Shown here piece after piece: positions 17,260 through 26,080 of a DNA stretch of 64,000 nucleotides (position 1 is the stretch's first letter; each line of letters starts with the position of its first letter). The notes below the pieces were generated by a model. The model searched no databases. It was not told where the DNA came from and saw nothing but the letters and a program-made list of their open reading frames with translations. The stretch comes from Candidatus Dadabacteria bacterium (lineage in GTDB: Bacteria; Desulfobacterota_D; UBA1144; Nemesobacterales; Nemesobacteraceae). The stretch covers positions 862,198-926,197 of the forward strand of contig CATOTB010000001.1 in assembly GCA_951812945.1 (NCBI GenBank), written 5' to 3'. The position numbers and the translations under genes are program-made.

Positions 17260-17907
17260 TTAAAATCTTATTATTAAATTGAACAAGATCCCACCTTTGT
17301 CGCTGATTCCGACCTCAGCGAGATACTCGTTCTTAAAAAACCGTACAAAAGGTGTAAACGAAATGTTATCTCTCTCCCCCGTGATGTGGTCAACTTGCAG
17401 CATGAGCCAGGTGTGGAGATCGCCGTAGTCCCCGATATAAGGGGCGATTCCCACTCGCGCTTTCTGCCTGAAGAACTTCGCTATGTCTTCGGCGTAGTAG
17501 ACGCGGTTCTCATAACTCGTAAAGTACCGTCGAGTTTCCCAGTCAAGGGCTATATCGGCAAAGGCGGCGGGCTGGGGTTTGCTGTCGGGCACTCCAAGAT
17601 CACCGTGAGCTGTGCCAAGGCCGCCTTTAAGATAGAAGTTTGCCTGCGAGGCTGGCGCGTTGTGGCGCTTCACCAGATAGTTAAGTTGCGCACCGTGAAA
17701 TTGCCAACCTTCCTCACGCCAGTATTCGGTCCTGTATCCTATTGAATATTTGGCTGTAGGCGAATAATGAACGTGAAGAGAATGCGCGTTCTTGTCGTTT
17801 TTCTGCATGATCGTCCAGCCGCCCGGATATGAAACCGGACGGGACAGTGACTGAGGGGCGTATCCCATCAGGATCACACAGCATAAAGTGAAAACTGTTA
17901 ATTTCAT
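17260..17907 (-). CDS. Exported protein, probably outer-membrane beta-barrel-like, in metal module
   Basis: 215 residues from the ATG at 17907, preceded by AGGAGG; an upstream in-frame extension lacks a ribosome site and overlaps the next gene. A signal peptide (about 1-22, MKLTVFTLCCVILMG...) leads into a chain of alternating polar/aromatic segments (HSLHVHYSPTAKYSIGYR, RVGIAPYIGDYG, ISFTPFVRFFKN) and a terminal ILFNLIIRF ending in phenylalanine. That is the pattern of a small outer-membrane barrel. I do not recognise a named family. It lies 10 bp before the MerP-like gene. Confidence 0.65.
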   Translation of the reverse strand: MKLTVFTLCCVILMGYAPQSLSRPVSYPGGWTIMQKNDKNAHSLHVHYSPTAKYSIGYRTEYWREEGWQFHGAQLNYLVKRHNAPASQANFYLKGGLGTAHGDLGVPDSKPQPAAFADIALDWETRRYFTSYENRVYYAEDIAKFFRQKARVGIAPYIGDYGDLHTWLMLQVDHITGERDNISFTPFVRFFKNEYLAEVGISDKGGILFNLIIRF

Positions 17908-17984
17908 GTTTCCTCCTGAGTATCGATTATGGTCTGGCGACGCCGAGGCGAAGCCGTTTTTGGCGCGCGGGCGCGCGGGTTTGC

Positions 17985-18326
17985 TCAGGAGAGGTGTTTT
18001 GGAGGTCGGAAAGGGGTTTCGATCTGGCGGGAGGAGAGAAGCTGATCGGCAAGAATTCCGACAGCAAATCCCCCGTGAAGATCTTTTAATTCTTGAATCG
18101 GCAGTGTGTTCATCTGGACGCAATGCTGGCAATCACAGCCATCGCATTGTTCGGAACTTCGATCTTCTGAATCTTTTGTTTCATGGCAGGGCATGTCCAT
18201 GTCGGCGTTCATCTGTATTTCGGCGGAAGCCTTGTCCATGTTCATTGGACATGTGGAGAAGGCGTTTGCCATGCTGCCCGTGAAGAACAATGCAACGCAT
18301 GTTACCAACAGTAATGCTGCTTTCAT
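17985..18326 (-). CDS. Exported Met/His/Cys-rich small protein, first gene of metal module
   Basis: 113 residues from ATG 18326; GTG 18335 would add three residues. A signal peptide ends near SMANA. The mature part is metal-ligand rich: TCPMNMD, MDMPCHE and CDGCDCQHC. Methionine plus cysteine clusters of this sort are typical of copper or silver handling, and short exported proteins of the DUF2946/CopL kind look similar; family membership is not certain. It is the first gene behind the operator/promoter at 18341-18368, leading the four-gene run to 16478. Confidence 0.65.
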   Translation of the reverse strand: MKAALLLVTCVALFFTGSMANAFSTCPMNMDKASAEIQMNADMDMPCHETKDSEDRSSEQCDGCDCQHCVQMNTLPIQELKDLHGGFAVGILADQLLSSRQIETPFRPPKHLS

Positions 18327-18340
18327 AGAAACCACGTCCT

Positions 18341-18368
18341 ATTATAAACTATTGAGTATTAGTTTAAA
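18341..18368 (-). promoter_or_regulatory. Promoter with dyad operator for the metal module
   Basis: On the minus strand a TATAAT -10 box (18346-18341) lies just before the first gene, with a weak TTTAAA -35 (18368-18363). Between and over them is the inverted repeat AAACTA-8 bp-TAGTTT (18346-18365). A metal-responsive repressor site is a reasonable reading, but the regulator gene is not adjacent. Confidence 0.5.
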
Positions 18369-18418
18369 TTTCAAGGGTGAAGATTTTGCAAATCAATGAA
18401 AGGCCGACACGCTCGTTT

Positions 18419-19352
18419 TTATCTGAATTCCGGTATCACCTCTTTTGCGAAAAGCTCTATGGTCTTGGGATTCATTACGTCTGAGAAGAAAATCGTGTAT
18501 TTGGATATCCCCTTCTCCATGTCTGCACTGATTTTTCTTACGCAGTCCTCGGGAGTTCCCACGATTCCGAGTTTCTCTATGTTCCCGAAGAATCCGTAAC
18601 GTCTCTGTGCCTTTTCGAGTTTTTCAGGGAGATCTTTTCTGTTCTCAACCAGTACGCAGACAGTCTGCTGGGATATCGTTATATCTTCTATGTCTCTCCC
18701 AAATTCCTCGCAGTGGCTCCTGAGTATTGAGTGCTTGCGGTCAAAGTCGATTGCGCTTGACGCGGGGCAGTTCCATTCATCGGCAAGTTCCGCCACTATC
18801 CTTAGGAGAAGCTTTTCTCCGGAACCCCCGATGCATACTGGGATGTGGGGACGCTGAACGGGCTTGGGATTGCACGGAGCGTTTTTCACACTGTAATGTC
18901 TTCCGGCGAAAGTGGCGATTTCATCCGTCCACATCAGTTTAAGTATCTGGGCCGCTTCTTTGAGCATCTCCATTCTTTCTTTCATTGCCGGGAAGTCATA
19001 CCCGTAAGCGTGAAATTCCTCCTCGAACCACCCGGCCCCTATTGCGAATTCCACCCGCCCGTTGCTTATCACGTCGAGTGTTGAAGCCATCTTGGCGAGC
19101 AGAGGGGGGGTGTCTGAACAGATTGCAGAGCACCATTGTTCCGAGCTTCACGTTTTCCGTTACGGTAGAGAGGGCGGACATAAGCGTCCAGGGTTCGTAG
19201 ATATCGATTCCTATTATTCCCTGACCGAGAACATGATCGTAGAACCACACGGAATCATATCCTGTCGAATCGCATAACTGCGCCGTAGCTTTTATCTCTT
19301 CAAAATCTATTTTCTGCTGTCTCAGCATTACTCCGAATTCAGGTCTGCTCAT
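18419..19352 (-). pseudogene. LLM-class flavin-dependent oxidoreductase, frameshifted
   Basis: Two overlapping frames together make one luciferase-like monooxygenase of about 310 residues, possibly F420-dependent. The first part runs from the ATG at 19352 (SRPEFGVMLRQQKIDFEE) to VLCNLFRHPP. The second continues as LLAKMASTLDVISNG, with the typical FAIGAGWFEEEF and PVCIGGSGEKLL. The switch falls in a run of seven C (minus strand; 19104-19110). Removing one base restores HPPLLAKMAS exactly. This is either a real inactivating indel in a homopolymer or a sequencing error. The rest of the gene is intact, which favours a recent event or an error. Confidence 0.85.
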
Positions 19353-19619
19353 TAGTTCCTCTCCGTCTTTTGGTATTCGCGTGGGTTCATAAAACGCACG
19401 GATAAATTATCCCTTCACTAAGAGACGCTGTAAACACGGTAACGACTCGCCGGTAGCGGGGAAATAAAAATCCCTGCGATGTTCACTGTTTCGCTTCTTT
19501 GTGCTATCATTACGGGCGGCGGGAAAAAAGAAGGCCGGCAGTGCCCGGAGAGCTTTTTGCCGCCTGTTTTGAAACAGGAAAATCCGTTTCTTCTTAAATC
19601 TACAATCCTGAGGTTTCCA

Positions 19620-20228
19620 ATGAAAAACGCAACTGTTTTCGCTTTATGCTTTATTTTTGCTTTGATTGCTTTTCCCGGGGACGGATACTCTAATTCCGAG
19701 CATAACAAAAATACATCCGCCGATTCTAGCGGCAAAAAAGAAAGGAGAAAACCAATGGTTCTTATTTCAACTTCGCTGGGTGACATAAAACTCGAGCTTT
19801 ATGAAGAGAAAGCGCCGATCACGGTAGCGAACTTTCTTTCCTATGTGGAAGAAGGCTTTTTCGACAGCACAATATTTCACAGGGTTATCAATAATTTCAT
19901 GATACAGGGTGGTGGCATCACCGCGGACATGAAACAGAAGCCGACCAAAGCCTCGATAAAAAACGAGGCTGACAACGGTCTTAAAAATGAACGCGGCACC
20001 ATAGCAATGGCCAGGACCGCCGTTGTGGATTCCGCGACGTCACAGTTTTTTATAAATCACAGGGACAATTCTTTTCTTGACCATGGTGTCCGTGATTTCG
20101 GTTATGCGGTGTTCGGAAAAGTGGTTGAGGGAATTGAGATTGTTGACAAAATCGCCGCTGTCGAGACCAGACCGGGAGATGTTCCGGTCGAGACGGTGTC
20201 TATTTTGTCCATGAAGGTCGTCGATTAA
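19620..20228 (+). CDS. Cyclophilin-type peptidyl-prolyl cis-trans isomerase
   Basis: Catalyses proline isomerisation during folding. From ATG 19620 it has 202 residues with a signal peptide ([22 protein letters not shown]) and a polar linker. The cyclophilin core begins at [21 protein letters not shown]. The active-site segment [13 protein letters not shown] is present, as is SQFFINH. A second in-frame ATG at 19755 begins exactly at the core and has its own AAAGGAGA site, so an additional cytoplasmic form of 157 residues is possible. The long form has GAGG at about 19610. Confidence 0.92.
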   Translation: MKNATVFALCFIFALIAFPGDGYSNSEHNKNTSADSSGKKERRKPMVLISTSLGDIKLELYEEKAPITVANFLSYVEEGFFDSTIFHRVINNFMIQGGGITADMKQKPTKASIKNEADNGLKNERGTIAMARTAVVDSATSQFFINHRDNSFLDHGVRDFGYAVFGKVVEGIEIVDKIAAVETRPGDVPVETVSILSMKVVD

Positions 20229-20248
20229 GAAACGTTTTCTTTATTTTC

Positions 20249-21292
20249 GTGTCGGAAAAAACTACTTACAAAAGCGCCGGTGTTGACGTGGAGGAAGGCG
20301 AGAGGTTCGTACGGCTTATAAAACCTCTTGTCGAGTCGACCTACGCCGGGATGAAGGTGAGCCCGCTCGGGGGTTTTGCGGGCGCTTTTCCGCTTGATGC
20401 GGGCGCTTTTCGAGAACCAATGCTTGTATCCGCCACAGATGGTGTCGGAACGAAGCTAAAAACAGCTTTTTCCGCGCGTAGATTCGATACGATAGGAATA
20501 GACCTGGTTGCCATGAGCGTTAACGATGTGATCACATGCGGCGCGAAACCCCTGTTCTTCCTTGATTACCTGGCTACCTCGAAACTTAACTCCGAGCAGG
20601 CGTCTGAGGTAGTGAAAGGTATCTGCGAGGGGTGTGTTCAGGCGGGGTGCGTTCTTATGGGGGGAGAGACGGCGGAGATGCCTGGATTTTACGCCGAGGG
20701 GGAATTTGATCTGGCGGGTTTTTGTGTAGGGATGGTGGAAAAAGATCTATATATTGACGGTGCGCGGGTAGGGCCGGGCGACGCGGTCATCGGGCTTGCT
20801 TCAGGCGGTCTTCATTCAAACGGTTATTCGCTTGCAAGAAAGGCGCTTTTTGATATCGGGGGCTACTCTATGGATTCAAAGCCCCAAGGGCTCTCAAAAT
20901 CTCTTGGAGAGGAGCTTCTTGAGCCGACGGTCATATACTCAGGAGTTGTCCTCGGACTCTGCGAAAAATTCGACGTAAAGGCTCTTGCCCATGTGACGGG
21001 CGGGGGGATTCCGGGAAACCTCTCAAGGGTTATTCCCGACGGACTTCTTGCGGCAATCAACAGCCAAAGCTGGCCTGAGCCTCCCGTTTTCGATCTCATA
21101 ATGAAAACCGGAAACATAAGCCGCGACGAGATGTACTCGACGTTTAACTGCGGGGTAGGAATGATAGCGGTACTGCCGCGGGAGCAGGCCGAAGAAGCCG
21201 TGTCATTTGCGGGGGGTCTCTCCGAGGCGGCTTACCTTATCGGCGAGATAAGAGACCTTGATACCCAGGGTCCAAAGGTCCGCATTCTCTGA
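20249..21292 (+). CDS. purM: Phosphoribosylformylglycinamidine cyclo-ligase (AIR synthetase)
   Basis: Fifth step of purine synthesis, closing the imidazole ring with ATP. It is 347 residues. It starts with the conserved TTYKSAGVDVEEGERFV, followed by GGFAGAFPLD, the VSATDGVGTKLK motif and GGETAEMPG. The GTG start at 20249 is chosen from the family N-terminus; the upstream ribosome site is weak. It lies 20 bp after the cyclophilin gene, possibly co-transcribed. Confidence 0.96.
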   Translation: MSEKTTYKSAGVDVEEGERFVRLIKPLVESTYAGMKVSPLGGFAGAFPLDAGAFREPMLVSATDGVGTKLKTAFSARRFDTIGIDLVAMSVNDVITCGAKPLFFLDYLATSKLNSEQASEVVKGICEGCVQAGCVLMGGETAEMPGFYAEGEFDLAGFCVGMVEKDLYIDGARVGPGDAVIGLASGGLHSNGYSLARKALFDIGGYSMDSKPQGLSKSLGEELLEPTVIYSGVVLGLCEKFDVKALAHVTGGGIPGNLSRVIPDGLLAAINSQSWPEPPVFDLIMKTGNISRDEMYSTFNCGVGMIAVLPREQAEEAVSFAGGLSEAAYLIGEIRDLDTQGPKVRIL

Positions 21293-21301
21293 AGCGCGCG
21301 C

Positions 21302-22201
21302 TCAATTATAGTATCTTCTTACCCATTTTGGAAGTTTGTAATCGAAAGTGGCTGGTATCTTTAATTTTTCTTCTTCCCAACTTTTAGGAAAAGGATTGTA
21401 AGGGGAGGCTACTCTTATTGTCCGCAGCACCTCCCTGTCCAGATCCTCAAAACCCGAAGGCTGTATTATCCTCACGTTTTCAAGATATCCGTCTTTTCTG
21501 AGCGTGAAGACGATCCGTACGTTTCCCTGTTCCCTTCTTACCTGTGACTCCTTGGGGTACTTCCAGACCTGGTAAATTCTCTCCTTAAGCTTCGTGAAAT
21601 AGGAAATGTATTTGTATTCCGTGGTGTTTAGATCCACGGTAATTTCTTTTTCAGCATTTTTGGCGCCGAGGAGCTGCTCTTCGGTATTGTAGTCAAAGGG
21701 AACGTCCACTATACGAGGGTTGACCATCTGCGAAGCGGAGGCACTGGGGTTGTTTGCGGGCAGTTCGTTGGGATTAGCCTTTCTTTTCTCAGGCTTGTTT
21801 CTTTCTCCTTCGGGTATCATGGCGATCCGGTCTTTTTCAGGGGAGAATCTTTCCTGGCTCTTTTCTTGTTCCCCGGGTTGAACGGCTCCTGCGGGTTTTC
21901 TTTTCGGCGTGCTCTTCTTTGTCGTTTTGGGAATGGATCTTGAGAGCTTCGTTGTGTCATCTATCGTGGTCTCTTTTTCCGCCCGGTGGGATCTATCCGC
22001 AAGCCTTGACGGTTTGTCCGGGGGTTCTGTCTCTTCAGTAATGGGTAATTCGATAAGTTCTATATATGTTCTCTCAAGCTGGGACTCAAGACTTTCGGGG
22101 TCGGGCAGAATCTTCGCGAAGAGAAGCTGGATCAGTACCAGATTCAGTACGGCTGAAATCAAAAGAAAAACCGGAAAGGGGACTTTTTTGTTCCTGTTCA
22201 T
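21302..22201 (-). CDS. TonB family energy transducer
   Basis: 299 residues. An N-terminal membrane anchor (about 8-28: VFLLISAVLNLVLIQLLF) is followed by a long charged, proline-containing periplasmic spacer (about 35-190). A TonB C-terminal domain (about 205-290) carries YQVWKYPKES, VRIVFTLRKDGYL and the repeated SGFEDLD...SPYNPFP motif. TonB passes proton-motive-force energy to outer-membrane receptors; no exbBD is adjacent. It faces purM convergently with 9 bp between. Confidence 0.88.
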   Translation of the reverse strand: MNRNKKVPFPVFLLISAVLNLVLIQLLFAKILPDPESLESQLERTYIELIELPITEETEPPDKPSRLADRSHRAEKETTIDDTTKLSRSIPKTTKKSTPKRKPAGAVQPGEQEKSQERFSPEKDRIAMIPEGERNKPEKRKANPNELPANNPSASASQMVNPRIVDVPFDYNTEEQLLGAKNAEKEITVDLNTTEYKYISYFTKLKERIYQVWKYPKESQVRREQGNVRIVFTLRKDGYLENVRIIQPSGFEDLDREVLRTIRVASPYNPFPKSWEEEKLKIPATFDYKLPKWVRRYYN

Positions 22202-22243
22202 CGGAGTTTACCGACGTCTGGTCGCACGCTTGGCGGATCCTGT

Positions 22244-23272
22244 TTATATTTTCAGTATATTCTGTATAAGAACCCTGGCAAAATCAGCCGTTTTCAGGCT
22301 GCCTCCCAGGTCCCGGGTCGCGTCGCCGTTTGAAAGGGCTATGTTGTAAGCTGTTTTTATTTTGTCGGCAGCCACTCTCATATCCTCTCTTCCCTCTGAG
22401 TCGGCCAGATATCTAAGCATCATTACAGCTGACATTATTAGAGCGAGCGGGTTTGCTATTTCAAGTCCCGCTATATCCGGCGCCGACCCGTGCACCGCTT
22501 CAAAGACCGAGTATTCATCACCTATGTTGGCGCCGGGAACGACACCCAGTCCTCCGACAAGGCCGGCGCAGAGGTCACTCATCACGTCGCCGTAAAGATT
22601 TTCAAGCAGCAGGATGTCAAACCGGACCGGGTCCTGAACCAGTCTCATGCACCCAGCGTCTATGATGTATTCTTCATACTCGATATCCGGGTACTGCTCG
22701 CTTGCTTCCCTTGATTTCTTGATAAAAAGACCGTCTGTAATCTTCATTATATTGGCCTTGTGGAACACGGTGACTTTTTTTCTGTCTCTTCTTGTCGCAT
22801 ACTCAAAAGCCCATCTGGCGATCCTCTCGCATGATCTTTCGGTTGCGACTTTCATGCTCATCACGACCCCGGGAGAGACCGTGTTTTCAACGCCGCTGTA
22901 AAGGCCTTCGGTGTTCTCGCGCACAATGACTATGTTAACGTCGGAGAATCTGGTCTTTACGCCTTCAATGCTCCTTACCGGCCTTACGGCCGCATACAGA
23001 TCAAGTTTTTTTCTGAGTTCGACGTTTACCGATGAAAACCCTTCTCCTATGGGGGTCGTGCATGGGCCCTTGAGTGCGATTTTATGCTCTCTTATGGCTT
23101 CCAGAGTGACTTCCGGCAGGACTTCCCGATGTTTCTCGATAGCCGACACGCCGGCCGCTCTTATGACCCATTCGATCTTGGCTCCGGAAGCAGCGATGAC
23201 GTTCTTTGTCGCTTCGGCAATTTCCGGACCGATACCGTCTCCCGGGATTAAAACGACTTTTCTAGCGCTCAT
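22244..23272 (-). CDS. NAD-dependent isocitrate/isopropylmalate-type dehydrogenase
   Basis: 342 residues of the beta-decarboxylating dehydrogenase family: [14 protein letters not shown] at the start, [15 protein letters not shown] with the substrate serine/asparagine region, [13 protein letters not shown] with the catalytic lysine, and the metal aspartates in [12 protein letters not shown]. The ENTEGLYSG form and length resemble NAD-type isocitrate dehydrogenase rather than leuB. Which substrate is used needs a phylogeny. It lies 42 bp upstream of the tonB gene on the same strand. Confidence 0.88.
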   Translation of the reverse strand: MSARKVVLIPGDGIGPEIAEATKNVIAASGAKIEWVIRAAGVSAIEKHREVLPEVTLEAIREHKIALKGPCTTPIGEGFSSVNVELRKKLDLYAAVRPVRSIEGVKTRFSDVNIVIVRENTEGLYSGVENTVSPGVVMSMKVATERSCERIARWAFEYATRRDRKKVTVFHKANIMKITDGLFIKKSREASEQYPDIEYEEYIIDAGCMRLVQDPVRFDILLLENLYGDVMSDLCAGLVGGLGVVPGANIGDEYSVFEAVHGSAPDIAGLEIANPLALIMSAVMMLRYLADSEGREDMRVAADKIKTAYNIALSNGDATRDLGGSLKTADFARVLIQNILKI

Positions 23273-23397
23273 AATCTGTATGCGTTATATGGCTTGAAAC
23301 CAGGTCTTTATGAAACATATATGTTTTTACGTCTCAAGTTGCGTGCTAACAAATCATCTTCTGTATCCGCATGTACGCGAAACTTTTGCCAGGTACT

Positions 23398-23979
23398 TCA
23401 GCCCAGTTTTTTTAGAAGCAATACCCCAACCAAAAGCAGTATGAAAAATATAACCGTAAATATGTTGAAGTATTTGTCGATAAGCAACTTTACTCTCGCT
23501 CCGAAAACTGAAAGAAGGAAGGCAATTATCGCGAATCTGGCCGTTCTCCCCACAGCGCAGGCGGCGATGAATGCCAGGAAATCGACCTTGAAGACTCCCG
23601 CCGTCACGGTAAACGCCTTAAAAGGTATGGGAGTGAAGGCCGCGGCCAAAACGGCTTCAAACGCGTTCTCCGAATATTTGTCGCCTACGATGGCGAATGT
23701 CTCCGCGTTTATTATGTGAGAGAAAAAGAAACCGCCGACGAGTTCCCAGATCCAGTACCCTATGAGATACCCGGCCGCTGCTCCCAGTACGGAAAAAACG
23801 GAGCAGTAAAGAGCGAAACGGTATGATTTCCGCGGGTTTCCGAGACAAAGTGCCATAAGAAGCGGGTCGGGGGGTATGGGAAAAAAAGACGCTTCCGTGA
23901 AGGAAACAAGGGAAAGCGCGAAGGGACCATGCTTTTTGTCCGCCCAGCCCAAAATCCAGTCGTAGAGGCTTCTAAGCAT
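23398..23979 (-). CDS. YqaA-like VTT/DedA-family membrane protein
   Basis: 193 residues with four to five hydrophobic segments. The signature is SLVSFTEASFFPIPPDPLLMALCLG near the start and AAAFTPIPFKAFTVTAGVF later, the paired re-entrant motifs of the VTT/SNARE-associated (DedA) superfamily, subtype YqaA. Members are thought to be lipid flippases or transporters. Its ATG overlaps the surE stop by 8 bp, so the two are co-translated. Confidence 0.87.
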   Translation of the reverse strand: MLRSLYDWILGWADKKHGPFALSLVSFTEASFFPIPPDPLLMALCLGNPRKSYRFALYCSVFSVLGAAAGYLIGYWIWELVGGFFFSHIINAETFAIVGDKYSENAFEAVLAAAFTPIPFKAFTVTAGVFKVDFLAFIAACAVGRTARFAIIAFLLSVFGARVKLLIDKYFNIFTVIFFILLLVGVLLLKKLG

Positions 23980-24730
23980 GATTCTCTAATTTTTTTCTGA
24001 GCTCTTCGAGGTACTCGTAATCGGTCATATCAAGCTTTATGGGGGTTATGGACACGTAGCCTTCAAGAACCGACACTATGTCAGAGTTCTTAATTCTCAG
24101 GGAATCAAGTTCGTTCCCGCCTATCCAGTAATATTTTTTTCCTCTGGGATCGGTTTTTTCCACTATCGGGGCCTGATAGACTCTTTTTCCCTGGCGCGTA
24201 ATCTTGATTCCCTTTATTTTTTCGAGGGGGAGGTTGGGCACGTTAACGTTTAGCAGGGTGTTCTCGGGAAGGCCGGTTTTAAGAACGAATTCCGCTGCCA
24301 CTCTCGAGTAATGGGCGGCGGTTGAGAACAGGAAGTTCTTTTTCGCCGCAAGCGATACCGCTATGGCAGGGATTTTCATGAGGGTCGCCTCTATCGCGGC
24401 GCTTACGGTTCCCGAATACGTTATGTCATCTCCCATGTTGGCGGCCATGTTTATTCCGGATACCAGGAGGTCGGGTTTCCTCTCGCCCAGAATTCCGTTT
24501 ACGGCGAGATTCACGCAATCCGTGGGAGTTCCGTCCACGGAGAATACTCTTTCTGAGATTTCTTCAATTCTGAGAGGCCTCATGAGATTGAGCGAGTGGC
24601 TTGAAGCGCTTTGGTCGCGGTCAGGAGCTACCGTGTAGACCTCTCCAAGGTGAGACAGAGCGTCTCCAAGGGCTTTTAGGCCTTCTGAGTTTACCCCGTC
24701 ATCGTTTGAGAGCAGTATCTTGGTTTTCAT
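23972..24730 (-). CDS. surE: 5'/3'-nucleotidase SurE
   Basis: 252-residue metal-dependent nucleoside monophosphate phosphatase linked to stationary-phase survival. The metal-binding aspartates are in LLSNDDGVNSEGL at the N-terminus, DQSASSHSLNL supplies further ligands, and SGINMAANMGDDITYSGTVSAA is the family core. It starts 10 bp downstream of the tRNA-Pro gene on the same strand and leads the yqaA gene. Confidence 0.95.
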   Translation of the reverse strand: MKTKILLSNDDGVNSEGLKALGDALSHLGEVYTVAPDRDQSASSHSLNLMRPLRIEEISERVFSVDGTPTDCVNLAVNGILGERKPDLLVSGINMAANMGDDITYSGTVSAAIEATLMKIPAIAVSLAAKKNFLFSTAAHYSRVAAEFVLKTGLPENTLLNVNVPNLPLEKIKGIKITRQGKRVYQAPIVEKTDPRGKKYYWIGGNELDSLRIKNSDIVSVLEGYVSITPIKLDMTDYEYLEELRKKLENHA

Positions 24731-24739
24731 GTCTGGGAA

Positions 24740-24816
24740 TGGTCGGGGTGACCGGATTTGAACCGGTGACCCCCGGCTCCCGAAGCCGGTGCGCTACCAA
24801 GCTGCGCTACACCCCG
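24740..24816 (-). tRNA. tRNA-Pro (anticodon CGG)
   Basis: The minus-strand cloverleaf closes with acceptor CGGGGTG/CACCCCG. The anticodon stem CCGGC/GCCGG holds loop TTCGGGA with anticodon CGG, and the T arm has GGTTCAAATCC. The terminal CCA is encoded. Confidence 0.95.
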
Positions 24817-24938
24817 AATAAAAAGTTCCGGCTAGATTTTAACCCATCAGGGATTTCTCGCAACAGCCTGTTCCGGTACGGGGGGAAAGCCGCAAAAACA
24901 ACGGAGTTTGGCTTGGAACTGAACTTGTGGACTTGGTT

Positions 24939-25014
24939 TGGTCGGGGTGACCGGACTTGAACCGGTGACCCCCGGTCCCCCAGACCGGTGCGCTACCAAC
25001 TGCGCCACACCCCG
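24939..25014 (-). tRNA. tRNA-Pro (anticodon GGG)
   Basis: Second proline tRNA, about 120 bp upstream of the first on the same strand. It has the same acceptor sequence, anticodon stem CCGGT/ACCGG with loop CTGGGGG (anticodon GGG), and an encoded CCA. The acceptor and T arms are nearly identical to those of the other copy, indicating an old tandem duplication with anticodon change. Confidence 0.95.
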
Positions 25015-25062
25015 TATGAATAGAAGCTGGATCAGAAGCGAACGGGACACGGCATGGCCCGT

Positions 25063-25413
25063 CTAGAGATCCTTTCTCAGGGATTTTAACTCATTTAGAA
25101 TTTCGCGCAACAGGAGCTTGTCCGTGTAGAGGGGGGATATGTCGCCGCTTCCGCTTTTTTCGTCCCTGAGTCTTTTCTGCACTCCGGCTATGGTGAATTT
25201 CTGATCGTGAAGCAGGTGTTTTATCTTGTGGAAGAGGTAAATCGTGTCCTTGTCGTAGAGCCTCTGGGACTTCCTCCTGATGGGCTTTACCTCTTTGAAC
25301 TCGGTTTCCCAGTACCTCAGGACATAAGGCTTTACTCCTATGATCTCGCTTACTTCACCTATCTTGAAATAAAGCTTGTCCGGCAAAGACAGATCTGAAA
25401 GCATTTGAGACAT
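25063..25413 (-). CDS. MerR family transcriptional regulator
   Basis: 116 residues: a winged-helix N-terminus with YFKIGEVSEIIGVKPYVLRYWETEF, typical of MerR proteins (helix-turn-helix about 15-35), then RKSQRLYDKDTI in the wing and a short coiled C-terminus without cysteine clusters. Not a metal sensor by its sequence. Small MerR genes next to tRNA-Pro are a recurrent arrangement in deltaproteobacteria; the target is unknown. Confidence 0.9.
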   Translation of the reverse strand: MSQMLSDLSLPDKLYFKIGEVSEIIGVKPYVLRYWETEFKEVKPIRRKSQRLYDKDTIYLFHKIKHLLHDQKFTIAGVQKRLRDEKSGSGDISPLYTDKLLLREILNELKSLRKDL

Positions 25414-25469
25414 AGTTATATTATCATTTCAACAGCGAGAAAAAGTCAAGATATAATTATGTCAATCAG

Positions 25470-26072
25470 TTATAGGACACCTTTAAAGGATTTTCTATGT
25501 ATTGGGCAGGGTCCCAGATTTCGCAGGGCGCCGAGATGTTCCTTTGTCGGATATCCCTTGTGACGGGAAAAACCGTATCCGGGATACTCCCTTTCAATCT
25601 CGGTCATGATGCGGTCTCTTGTAACTTTCGCGACAATTGAAGCGGCGGCTATGGAAGCGCACTTTGAGTCACCCTTGACTATAGCCTTTTGCTCGATCGG
25701 GAGGGAGGTCTTCGAGTTGCCGTCTATCAGGATGCAGTCCGGTTCTTTTTGCAGGGCCAAAACGGCCTTTTCCATCGCGAGAAGCGCCGCCTGCAGGATA
25801 TTTATGCGGTCGATCTCCTCAGCCGCGGTCATGCCGACTGAGTAGGCGAGGGCCCTTTCCCGGATCTGTTCGAAAAGCTCGTTTCGCTTTCTCTCGGAAA
25901 GTTCCTTGGAGTCCCTGAGTCCGTGAATCGGCCGGGTCTCATCGAGTATTACGGCACCCGCCACTACCGGTCCCGCAAGACATCCTCTTCCGGCTTCGTC
26001 GACGCCGGCCACGATCCTGCCGGATCTTAGGATTCCATTCTCGGTATTTATAAGACAGTCTGATTCAGGCAA
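25470..26072 (-). CDS. rnhB: Ribonuclease HII
   Basis: 200-residue enzyme removing ribonucleotides from DNA. The first catalytic residues are in AGVDEAGRGCLAGPV (Asp and Glu), with further acidic positions in ILIDGNS and SIAAASIVAKVTRDR. Standard length. It starts just 8 bp after dapA on the same strand. Confidence 0.95.
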   Translation of the reverse strand: MPESDCLINTENGILRSGRIVAGVDEAGRGCLAGPVVAGAVILDETRPIHGLRDSKELSERKRNELFEQIRERALAYSVGMTAAEEIDRINILQAALLAMEKAVLALQKEPDCILIDGNSKTSLPIEQKAIVKGDSKCASIAAASIVAKVTRDRIMTEIEREYPGYGFSRHKGYPTKEHLGALRNLGPCPIHRKSFKGVL

Positions 26073-26080
26073 TTTCTGTG

